A stretch of DNA of 12,244 bases from Pseudomonadota bacterium (GTDB taxonomy: Bacteria > Desulfobacterota > Desulfobulbia > Desulfobulbales > Desulfobulbaceae), in contig WRKE01000284.1 in the NCBI GenBank assembly GCA_009778235.1, positions 1-12,244 on the forward strand, in the 5' to 3' direction. The notes below the pieces were generated by a model, which saw only the letters and a list, made by a program, of their open reading frames with translations, searched no databases and had not been told where the DNA came from. The translations under genes and the position numbers were made by a program. This document shows, in pieces, positions 1 through 5,813 of the stretch. Every line of letters starts with the position of its first letter. Position 1 is the first letter of the stretch.

Positions 1-758
1 GCCAGACCCAGCAAGCCAATGTCCTTGACCTGATTCTTCGCGGTCAGCGACATCTGGGTCAGGAGGCTGCGGCGTAGGGACACCTTGGGCATCTCCTGCG
101 GCGCCGCCTTGGTCAGCAGCTCCATATCGCCCTTCTTGCTGCCAAAATACATGCTGTTGGGACCGATCTGGACCGCTTTGGAGGTCAGGCCCACTGCGCC
201 TTTCTTCACATACTGGGCCACATCCGACTTGGGATCGTCGAGATCGCCAAAAATACGGGCCCGGGCCAGGCAGGTCTGCACGCAGGCCGGCTCCAGCCCT
301 TCGGCCACGCGCGGCATGCAATAGGTGCACTTGTCCACCTTGCCAAGGCTGCCATCGTCCTTGAGGGCTTCGTCGACATAACGGGCGCCGTAGGGGCAGG
401 CGTCGCGGCAGGCGCCGCAGCCGATGCAGCGTTCCCGGTCGACCTGCACCGTGCCGTTGAACGGGTCCTTCCAGGTGGCCGCGATTTCCATGGTCACGGT
501 CTTGCCGCTCTTCTTGTCCTTGAAGGTGGCGTTGACCTTGTCGGCCGGGCAAACCGGCACACAGGACGGGGTTTTGCAGTGGTTGCACAGACCGGGGTAA
601 TAGGTGGCGGCCATGCCGGTGGTGGTGATGTCCGGCCCCAGGCGATGCACCCAGTTGCGCTTGTATTGAGCGGGTACTTCCCACTCTGCCCTACAGGCTA
701 TGACGCAGGCATGGCAGCCCACGCACCGGTCGATATCTATAATCATGCCATATTGCAT
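1..758 (-). CDS. Ferredoxin-like [4Fe-4S] electron-transfer subunit of a molybdopterin oxidoreductase (3' end outside window)
   Basis: This is the electron-relay subunit of a DmsB/PhsB/PsrB/TtrB-type complex; it passes electrons between a membrane quinol-oxidising subunit and the molybdenum subunit encoded upstream. My translation from the ATG at 758-756 gives 252 codons without a stop before the left edge. Sixteen cysteines form four cluster motifs: C12-x2-C15-x2-C18-x3-C22; C58-x2-C61-x4-C66-x3-C70; C111-x2-C114-x2-C117-x3-C121-P; and C144-x2-C147-x11-C159-x3-C163. The start follows AGGAG (770-766) at normal spacing. No Tat or Sec signal is present, so the protein probably rides through Tat with the catalytic subunit. 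It lies 55 bases downstream of that gene in the same operon. The last cysteine is at 163 yet the protein exceeds 252 residues, longer than PhsB or PsrB (about 190), and the sequence turns hydrophobic at the very edge. A C-terminal membrane anchor like those of HybA or FdnH is possible but unseen. The family is certain; the exact complex is not. Confidence 0.93.
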   Translation of the reverse strand, partial: MQYGMIIDIDRCVGCHACVIACRAEWEVPAQYKRNWVHRLGPDITTTGMAATYYPGLCNHCKTPSCVPVCPADKVNATFKDKKSGKTVTMEIAATWKDPFNGTVQVDRERCIGCGACRDACPYGARYVDEALKDDGSLGKVDKCTYCMPRVAEGLEPACVQTCLARARIFGDLDDPKSDVAQYVKKGAVGLTSKAVQIGPNSMYFGSKKGDMELLTKAAPQEMPKVSLRRSLLTQMSLTAKNQVKDIGLLGL

Positions 759-813
759 AAAAATTCTCCTTCAGGGGTAATCGTGTCTGGCCTATACGGG
801 ATGCGGCCCACCA

Positions 814-3027
814 TCAACTGACCTTCACGAATTTGACAAAGTTGTTGCGCATGCCATAGGAACCGGTTTCCGGATCGACCGCCAGCTTGGTGATCAGGCT
901 CTGATCGTCGACTCCCTTATTGTGGGCCACGGTCATCTCCGGGTTCATCGTGCCGAAGCCGTGATACATGTAGACGCAATCCTGACGAATGCCCGGTGTG
1001 ACCTTGACCGTGGTAGTGGTACGCGACTTGACGCCGTCCTGGTTGACCAGGGATACGGTGTCGCCCTCTTTGAGGCCCAGCTTGGCGGCCTGTTTGTCGT
1101 TGAGCCATACCGGGTTGGTGTTGTTTTCCGCCGACAGCCAGGCATTGTTCTGGGAGCGGTTGAAGGTGTGGACCGGCGAGCGGCCGTACAGCAGGCGGAA
1201 GAAGCCCTCGGGCGGCCGCTCCACCGGGATATAGGTGGGGATGCCCGGGTAGCCGTGCTCTTCCAGTTCCTCATTATAGAACATCACGCTCAGTTCCAGA
1301 TCGTGGTATGGATTTTCGCCGGACTGGATGTGGATACCGCCCTCGGCCTTGATCTGGTCGATGGACAGTTTGACCCCGGCCAGCTCCTTGTTCACCCCTT
1401 CTTCCTGGGTCTTAATCGGAATCTTGTCACCGTAGCCCATGCGTTTGGCCAACTCGTTGGTGATATAGACGCTGTCTTTGCGTTCAAATCCGGGCGCCAC
1501 CAGGGGCATGCGCGGCGCGATGAACTGCTTGTGCTCTTCGGAAAAATCCCATTGGGTGCCGGTCCGTATCAGGTCGTAACGCTCCAGATACGAGCAGTCG
1601 GGCAGCAGGATGTCGGCGTACATGGTGATGTCGGTGGGCATGACGTCGACGCACATGACGAAGTCCATCTGCTCCAGCATCTTGATGGTCTTTTCCTGGT
1701 TGGGAATGGTCTGGATCGGGTTCTGGCCCCAGATGACACAGCCCTTGATCGGATACGGCTTACCGCTGATGGCGGTGTCGCGAAGCATATCGGGCGGGGT
1801 GCCGGGGGGAGAAAAATGATAGAGGCCCGCCTGCTCCTGGAGGGTCTTGTCGTGGTGTTCCCCTTTGGGCCAGGTATACTCGCCAAATCCGGTCGGGTTA
1901 ACAGGCGGAACGAAACCACCCTTGACCCCGATGGCGCCGAGCAGGCCGGTGAGGCAGGCCATGGCCCGCGCCCGCTGGAAATCATTACCATACCAGGAAC
2001 TGTGACGACCGGGATGGATGGCGACATTGGGCATGTTGGCCGCCAACAGGTCGGCTACTTCCTTGATCTGGGCGGCGGGCACGTCACATTCCTGGGCCGC
2101 CTTCTCAAGGGTCCATTGCTTGATGCCCTCGGCCATCTTATTCAAGCCTTCTCCGTACTCTTTGACGAACTCAAGGTTGTACTTCTTGTTCTGGATCAGA
2201 TAGTTCATGATCGCCAGCAAGAAGGCGGTATCGGTGCCGGGGCGGATCTGGACCCAGATGTGCGACTTGGCCGCAGAGGCCGAATAGCGGGGGTCAATCA
2301 CGACCAGCTTGGCGCCGTTCGCCAACCCCTTGAGGTACTGCTTGGTATGGGATACGTGGATGTTCTCGCCAAAATGGCAGCCGATAAAGAAAATGACCTT
2401 GGTGTTGGGCATATCGGCGTATTCTTCACTGGGCGGATACTCAATGGTGGCGAGATAGCCGGTGTCGCGCGCCCCGCGGCACTGGGCAAACGATGCCTCG
2501 GAGACGTTGGGGGTTCCTACGGTCTTCTCAAAAAAATCCATGGGATAGGTGGCGGTGGAACCATGCGGGAACATGGCGATGCCTTTGACGCCGTACTTCT
2601 CGGCAATGGCCTTCAGCTTGCTGCCGCAGGTATCCAAGGCCTCTTCCCAGGAGATTTTCTGCCATTTGGGCGCCCCACGTTTGCCCACGTTCTTCAGCGG
2701 GTATTTGAGGCGGTCCGGATCGTAGAGCAGTTTAACCCCGGCATTGCCGCGGGCGCAGATGGAGACGCCGTTGTCAATGGATTTCGGGTTGCCTTCGAGT
2801 TTGAGCAGACGGCCGTCGCGGATTTTGCCGACCAACTGGCACCGCCAGAAGCACATCTCACACACCCCGCCAACCGCGGTTTGGGTATCCTTGAAGCTCC
2901 CTGGAGCGACCAGGGGCGCCTTGACAACTCCTGACTCTGCTTTTGCCGCCACTTTGGACAGCGGCACGGACGCAGCGGCAATCGAGGCGGCCTTGAGAAA
3001 AGTCCGCCTGGTAAGGTTCATTGCCAT
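814..3027 (-). CDS. Tat-exported molybdopterin oxidoreductase catalytic subunit, PhsA/PsrA (thiosulfate/polysulfide reductase) type
   Basis: This is the catalytic subunit of a periplasmic respiratory reductase of the DMSO-reductase superfamily, 737 residues. A twin-arginine signal (LTRRTFLKAA, residues 5-14, followed by an Ala-rich segment to about residue 31) predicts folded export. A [4Fe-4S] site follows: C56-x2-C59-x3-C63-x27-C91. Cys183 (AQCRGARD) lies where family members carry the Mo ligand; this assignment is inference. The C-terminal molybdopterin-guanine-dinucleotide-binding domain spans roughly residues 605-737, and its end (HGFG, VDDQSLITK, GMRNNFVKF) resembles PhsA and PsrA. The start at 3027 has AAGGAGG at 3042-3036, 8 bases upstream; the ATG two codons later is too far away. 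The chaperone stop TAA (3030-3028) abuts the ATG, so the two genes are probably translationally coupled. Substrate cannot be read from sequence: thiosulfate, polysulfide or tetrathionate fit best, and a QrcB-like role is less likely because no multihaem cytochrome gene precedes it. Confidence 0.93.
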   Translation of the reverse strand: MAMNLTRRTFLKAASIAAASVPLSKVAAKAESGVVKAPLVAPGSFKDTQTAVGGVCEMCFWRCQLVGKIRDGRLLKLEGNPKSIDNGVSICARGNAGVKLLYDPDRLKYPLKNVGKRGAPKWQKISWEEALDTCGSKLKAIAEKYGVKGIAMFPHGSTATYPMDFFEKTVGTPNVSEASFAQCRGARDTGYLATIEYPPSEEYADMPNTKVIFFIGCHFGENIHVSHTKQYLKGLANGAKLVVIDPRYSASAAKSHIWVQIRPGTDTAFLLAIMNYLIQNKKYNLEFVKEYGEGLNKMAEGIKQWTLEKAAQECDVPAAQIKEVADLLAANMPNVAIHPGRHSSWYGNDFQRARAMACLTGLLGAIGVKGGFVPPVNPTGFGEYTWPKGEHHDKTLQEQAGLYHFSPPGTPPDMLRDTAISGKPYPIKGCVIWGQNPIQTIPNQEKTIKMLEQMDFVMCVDVMPTDITMYADILLPDCSYLERYDLIRTGTQWDFSEEHKQFIAPRMPLVAPGFERKDSVYITNELAKRMGYGDKIPIKTQEEGVNKELAGVKLSIDQIKAEGGIHIQSGENPYHDLELSVMFYNEELEEHGYPGIPTYIPVERPPEGFFRLLYGRSPVHTFNRSQNNAWLSAENNTNPVWLNDKQAAKLGLKEGDTVSLVNQDGVKSRTTTTVKVTPGIRQDCVYMYHGFGTMNPEMTVAHNKGVDDQSLITKLAVDPETGSYGMRNNFVKFVKVS

Positions 3028-3630
3028 TTACTGTTCCTCCTTGGTGAAAAAATCGATTAACTGTATCGACACCCGATAAAACGGATGTCGAGCTTCCTGC
3101 ATGCTTTTTTTCTGAAATCGTACAAACCATGGCCGAAAGAGGGTCTGAAGAAAAAGCTCTTCGTCGTCAAATTTGGCTTCACCGGCCAATGCAGCCAAAA
3201 ACTCGAGTTCAAATCGAATGTGATCCGCGGGTTCGGTCTCAGACAGCAGATCAAAGCCCTTTTCACGGTAAAAATCCCTGGTCCGTTCGGTGGTCCGGCC
3301 ATACAGGGTGGAGTCGCCGTCAAGGTAGACCGAGGCATAGGGAGGAATGGTGGTTCCTGGGGCGGCGGTGATGAAGAGAGAAGTGTAGGCGGTGCGCAGA
3401 TCATCGAGGGGATCAACAGTCTCTTCTCTCCAGCCCCGTATTTCTGTAAGCTCGGCCGGCCAATCGAGGGAGGCGAGTAGCGACTCAAGGGCATCGAAGA
3501 ATTGCCCGTTGCAAAAGCTTTGCTCGGGATAGCGCATGGTGAGCGCTAAAAAGGAGTAGAGGGAGCTGAGGGTGGCTGCTTCGGTTGCCGAGGCGTCATC
3601 CTGCTCAGAAGGTAAGCTATGTGCGGCCAT
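3028..3630 (-). CDS. TorD/DmsD-family molybdoenzyme assembly chaperone
   Basis: This is a cytoplasmic chaperone that binds the Tat signal and apo-form of its partner molybdoenzyme and holds back export until the Mo cofactor is inserted. The 200-residue length is typical of TorD/DmsD/NarJ-like proteins. The protein is predicted all-helical and carries the family hallmarks PPYASVYLDG (97-106), which leads into the helix after LYGRTTERTRDFY, and EPADHIRFELEFLAAL (133-148), matching the E-P-x-D-H-x-x-x-E-L-E-F-L signature. It is the first gene of the minus-strand operon and ends exactly where the catalytic subunit begins, which identifies its client. I see no Shine-Dalgarno sequence before the ATG at 3630, unlike the strong one before the next gene, so translation of this gene may be limited or controlled by the structured leader upstream. 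An alternative start at Met32 would remove family sequence and is unlikely. Confidence 0.9.
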   Translation of the reverse strand: MAAHSLPSEQDDASATEAATLSSLYSFLALTMRYPEQSFCNGQFFDALESLLASLDWPAELTEIRGWREETVDPLDDLRTAYTSLFITAAPGTTIPPYASVYLDGDSTLYGRTTERTRDFYREKGFDLLSETEPADHIRFELEFLAALAGEAKFDDEELFLQTLFRPWFVRFQKKSMQEARHPFYRVSIQLIDFFTKEEQ

Positions 3631-3659
3631 GGAGCAAAGTGTACTGGCGGATCGATGAT

Positions 3660-3744
3660 GGATGATCTGTGAGATCTTCAGTTGGCGGTCGGGGGAATGT
3701 GTTGCGAGGCTTTAGCTACAGGAGCCAATCGCCAGCGATCATCC
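3660..3744 (-). promoter_or_regulatory. Nested inverted repeat in the putative leader of the molybdoenzyme operon
   Basis: An 8-base perfect inverted repeat, GGATGATC (3660-3667) with GATCATCC (3737-3744), encloses a second one, GTTGGCG (3681-3687) with CGCCAGC (3730-3736; one G-U or G-T pair). The 3' arms are contiguous, so one 15-base strand pairs with two segments separated by a 13-base bulge. A short GGCT/AGCC stem (3708-3711 with 3723-3726) lies inside. Read on the minus strand it ends 29 bases before the chaperone ATG, where a riboswitch or attenuator would sit. An alternative pairing, GGTCGG (3687-3692) with CCGACC (3765-3770), could compete with it. I cannot match it to a known RNA class by eye; the pairing itself is directly visible. 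Confidence 0.4.
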
Positions 3745-3780
3745 GTTTTCCTGCAGTTGACCCGCCGACCTCTGTCGTTA

Positions 3781-3808
3781 TTCAAACCCGACTACTTTAG
3801 CATACAAT
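3781..3808 (+). promoter_or_regulatory. Candidate sigma70 promoter of the EF-hand-like protein gene, overlapping the divergent promoter
   Basis: TTCAAA (3781-3786), a 16-base spacer and TACAAT (3803-3808) match the sigma70 consensus at 4/6 and 5/6 positions. Transcription would start near 3815, giving a leader of about 135 bases before the ATG at 3951. The -10 falls inside the spacer of the divergent minus-strand candidate, so the two promoters would compete if both are real. The rest of the gap up to 3950 shows no gene; the reading frame does extend upstream to an ATG at 3894, but that start has poor ribosome-binding context. Confidence 0.3.
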
Positions 3809-3822
3809 CTTTTTTTGCACAA
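3794..3822 (-). promoter_or_regulatory. Candidate sigma70 promoter of the molybdoenzyme operon (extended -10)
   Basis: Read on the minus strand, TTGTGC (3822-3817) is followed after 17 bases by TAAAGT (3799-3794). A TGC triplet directly before the -10 gives an extended -10 element that could offset the weak -35. Transcription would begin near 3787, leaving a leader of about 155 bases before the chaperone ATG that contains the nested repeat at 3660-3744. The motif match is moderate. Confidence 0.35.
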
Positions 3823-3950
3823 GATACCTGTACTTCCAGCTAAAGGTTTCGCTTCGACTGACCGAAAGGACGATAAGACAGAGGCGTCTACCCATGGATG
3901 AGTATGAGCGCCTTTTGGTTGTCACCGTCAATGAAACCAGGGAAGGTATC

Positions 3951-5021
3951 ATGAAAATCGCAGAATCCTCCATCCTGCTCGCCAGTTCACGAACCGCGAC
4001 CGAATATTCCGAACACCAGGAGTCGCTCACCGTGTGGCGGCCCGGCCAGGAGTCCGTCCGCACCGAATCCCAAAACAGCGCCAACCATACCCTTAAACAG
4101 CAGGCCGACAAGTTCGTTCAGGAGGCGGCCAAGGTGTCGCTGTCCGAAGCGGCCAGGCAGCAACGCACCGTGATCAATGCGACCGATGGCCCCAGGTTGC
4201 CGGATGAGGCCATGGTCGACCTGAACCTGCGCATCCTCCAGGCCCTGTTTGAAAAACTCACTGGTCGGAAGTGTGAGACGACCAATGTGCCGACCACGCA
4301 GCAGGTTGGCCAGAATCAGGCCTTGGCCCAAGGAAGAGGGCAGCTTCCCGAGGGCTGGGGGTTGCGCTACGAACGCCATGAAGTCTACCACGAATCAGAG
4401 AACACCAGCTTCATGGCCAAAGGTGTGGTGCTCACCGCCGACGGTCAGCAGGTCGAGATCGATATCCAATTGAATATGAGCCGGAGCTTCACCGCGAGGC
4501 TGGACGAGGTCCTGGAGGTCGGTCAGGTGGCGTTCAAGGACCCGCTGGTAATCAATTTTGGCGGCACTGGAGCCCAGTTGACCCAGAAGACCTTTCGTTT
4601 CGACATCGATGCCGATGGGACTTTCGAGCAGATCGCCTTTGTCGGCCCCGGCTCAGGCTTTCTGGCCCTGGATCGCAACAATGACGGCGTGATCAATGAC
4701 GGCAGCGAGCTGTTCGGCGCCAAAAGCGGCGACGGTTTTGCCGACTTGGCCGCCTACGACAGCGACCGCAACGGCTGGATCGATGAGAATGACCCTATCT
4801 TTTCCCAGTTGCGGGTCTGGATAAAAACCGCCTCAGGCGAGGACAGATTGCTGAGCTTGAGCGATCTGGGGATCGGCGCCATCTATCTTGGGCGAGTCGA
4901 TACCGCCTTCAGCATCAAGGATGATACAAACGCGATGCAGGGGCAGGTCCGCGCCACCGGCCTTTTCCTGTTCGAAGACGGCGGCACCGGCACCATGCAG
5001 CAATTGGACTTGGTTGCTTAA
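3951..5021 (+). CDS. Orphan protein with two EF-hand-like calcium-binding loops
   Basis: I do not recognise a characterised function. From the ATG at 3951 the product has 356 residues. The N-terminal 130 residues are polar, Gln- and Glu-rich and probably helical (MKIAESSILLASS, then EHQESLTVW). A beta-rich segment follows at about 138-185. The C-terminal third carries FDIDADGTF (217-225), a DxNxDG loop (241-252) running into SELFG, and a second loop DSDRNGWIDEND (270-281) followed by FSQLRVW. This 'SELFG ... D-x-N/D-x-G-x-I-D ... LRVW' pattern also occurs in C-terminal parts of large RTX-type secreted proteins, so calcium binding is likely, but here the module is free-standing with no signal peptide. 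AGGGAAGG at 3939-3946 supports the 3951 start; an in-frame ATG at 3894 (375 residues) has weaker context. It is divergent from the molybdoenzyme operon and 284 bases before the thioesterase, which has its own promoter, so it is probably monocistronic. Type I secretion or a cytoplasmic role are both open. Confidence 0.82.
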   Translation: MKIAESSILLASSRTATEYSEHQESLTVWRPGQESVRTESQNSANHTLKQQADKFVQEAAKVSLSEAARQQRTVINATDGPRLPDEAMVDLNLRILQALFEKLTGRKCETTNVPTTQQVGQNQALAQGRGQLPEGWGLRYERHEVYHESENTSFMAKGVVLTADGQQVEIDIQLNMSRSFTARLDEVLEVGQVAFKDPLVINFGGTGAQLTQKTFRFDIDADGTFEQIAFVGPGSGFLALDRNNDGVINDGSELFGAKSGDGFADLAAYDSDRNGWIDENDPIFSQLRVWIKTASGEDRLLSLSDLGIGAIYLGRVDTAFSIKDDTNAMQGQVRATGLFLFEDGGTGTMQQLDLVA

Positions 5022-5037
5022 GGGGTCCTTGACATGC

Positions 5038-5096
5038 CGTCCCTGTGACCCTGACGAGCAGCAGGGACGACCAGGCTTGCGGCCTGTTTCGTTCTT
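5038..5096 (+). terminator. Possible weak terminator after the EF-hand-like gene
   Basis: Two hairpins follow the stop codon: CGTCCCTG (5038-5045) with CAGGGACG (5062-5069), loop 16, and CAGGC (5072-5076) with GCCTG (5082-5086). The second is followed by a broken T-rich tract, TTTCGTTCTT (5087-5096). The second stem is only 5 bp and the T-tract is interrupted, so termination here is plausible but not strong. Confidence 0.3.
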
Positions 5097-5132
5097 ATGC
5101 GTTGGCAACGATCAATATGACAATAAACCCTT

Positions 5133-5166
5133 GACCTGTGGTTCTGTTCTGAAGAACAGCCAGGTC
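5133..5166. repeat. 34-base two-tier inverted repeat upstream of the thioesterase promoter
   Basis: An outer GACCTG (5133-5138) / CAGGTC (5161-5166) encloses a perfect inner CTGTTC (5144-5149) / GAACAG (5154-5159) with a TGAA tetraloop. It lies 26 bases upstream of the -35 at 5193. It could be an operator for the thioesterase promoter or part of transcription termination from the left; there is no T-run after it, so the operator reading is slightly preferred. Confidence 0.35.
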
Positions 5167-5192
5167 CTATGGTTGTTACTTGAGTTTCTCAC

Positions 5193-5221
5193 TTGACGGA
5201 CCGTGTCTTTGCTGTTATAAG
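5193..5221 (+). promoter_or_regulatory. Near-consensus sigma70 promoter for the FlK-type thioesterase
   Basis: TTGACG (5193-5198), an exact 17-base spacer and TATAAG (5216-5221) match the consensus at 5/6 in each box, the best promoter in the window. Transcription would begin near 5228, leaving a leader of about 78 bases that is AT-rich (a T9 run near 5248) before the ribosome binding site. Its position shows that the open frame reaching back to 5180 is not coding there and supports the ATG at 5306. Confidence 0.6.
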
Positions 5222-5305
5222 CCTAATTTATCGAATATTTTCATTTTTTTTTATTGGATATTGGCCATCGGGGCGCAGGGCCGGGCAGCGGCAAGGAGAA
5301 CAGGC

Positions 5306-5686
5306 ATGGAAATAGAGATTCCCACTGGGGTCAAAGGCAGGCAAGAGGTGATGGTTACTCCGGAGACGACCGCCGCCCGCTACGGCAGCGGTTTGGTTGA
5401 GGTGTATGCGACTCCAGCCATGGTCGCCTTGATGGAAAAGACTTGCCTGGCCTCGGTGCTTCCCTATCTGCCCGAAGGGTTTGGCACGGTGGGGGTCAAG
5501 GTGGACATCGCCCACACCAAGGCGACGCCGATTGGCATAAAGGTCACCTGCGAGTCAACCTTAGTCGAAGTGGACCGCCGCCGGTTGGTGTTCGAATTCA
5601 CAGTCTGTGACGTGAAGGGCGAGATCGGCCGCGGCCGGCACGAGCGCTTTATCATCGATACCGGAAAATTCATGGACAAGTTATAA
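5306..5686 (+). CDS. Hotdog-fold thioesterase, FlK (fluoroacetyl-CoA thioesterase-like) family
   Basis: This 126-residue protein belongs to the FlK-type hotdog thioesterases, which hydrolyse short acyl-CoA thioesters in the cytoplasm. The catalytic triad of FlK (Thr42, Glu50, His76) can be placed on Thr36 (VYATPAMV), Glu44 (LMEKTC) and His70 (DIAHTKATP): the spacings of 8 and 26 residues are identical. Further family features are PYLPEGFGTVG (53-63), the segment ATPIGIKVT after the His, and the closing GEIGRGRHERFIID. AAGGAG at 5293-5298 lies 7 bases before the ATG. The gene has its own promoter (5193-5221), stands alone and is convergent with the next gene. Most FlK homologues are not specific for fluoroacetyl-CoA; the true substrate here is unknown, and a housekeeping acyl-CoA or acetyl-CoA-pool role is more likely than fluoroacetate resistance. 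Confidence 0.85.
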   Translation: MEIEIPTGVKGRQEVMVTPETTAARYGSGLVEVYATPAMVALMEKTCLASVLPYLPEGFGTVGVKVDIAHTKATPIGIKVTCESTLVEVDRRRLVFEFTVCDVKGEIGRGRHERFIIDTGKFMDKL

Positions 5687-5792
5687 GCTTGGCGCGATGG
5701 GTTTTTCGTCTCTGTGCTCCGAGGGTGAAAAGCCTCGCTCCGCTCTACCCATCCCGGAGGCGGAATAAAAGAGAAAGGCGCTTGGCGTCAGG

Positions 5793-5808
5793 GCCCGGTT
5801 TTCCGGGC
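5793..5808. terminator. GC-rich hairpin between convergent genes, possible bidirectional terminator
   Basis: A perfect hairpin, GCCCGG-TTTT-CCGGGC, lies 5 bases past the stop codon of the minus-strand TSCPD-like gene and 106 bases past the thioesterase stop. On the plus strand a T6 run appears at 5822-5827, too far for a classical intrinsic terminator; on the minus strand no T-run follows directly. The rest of the gap 5687-5813 holds a longer-range pairing, GATGGGT (5696-5702) with ACCCATC (5747-5753), and an 8-base direct repeat GCTTGGCG (5687-5694 and 5780-5787). No gene is seen there. Confidence 0.35.
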
Positions 5809-5813
5809 AGCCG

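Noticed and set aside
922..2934. A 670-codon open frame on the plus strand, antisense to the molybdoenzyme catalytic gene
   Set aside because: It mirrors the GC-rich codon bias of the opposite, clearly real gene; its protein has no recognisable domain and is full of His/Asp/Gly/Val typical of reversed coding strands, with no ribosome binding site.
3681..3708. Possible sigma54 (-24/-12) promoter around GGGGGAATGTGTTGC
   Set aside because: GG and GC have the right 10-base spacing, but the conserved CACG block is absent and the orientation (plus strand) leaves a 250-base leader; the match is no better than chance.
3894..3950. An upstream ATG start for the EF-hand-like protein, adding 19 residues
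   Set aside because: There is no good Shine-Dalgarno before 3894, whereas AGGGAAGG precedes 3951 and MKIAESS makes a natural N-terminus. Kept only as an alternative.
5180..5305. N-terminal extension of the thioesterase back to 5180
   Set aside because: The extension overlaps a near-consensus promoter (5193-5221), reads as Phe/Ile/Cys-rich non-coding sequence, and the ATG at 5306 has AAGGAG at proper spacing with a family-sized product.
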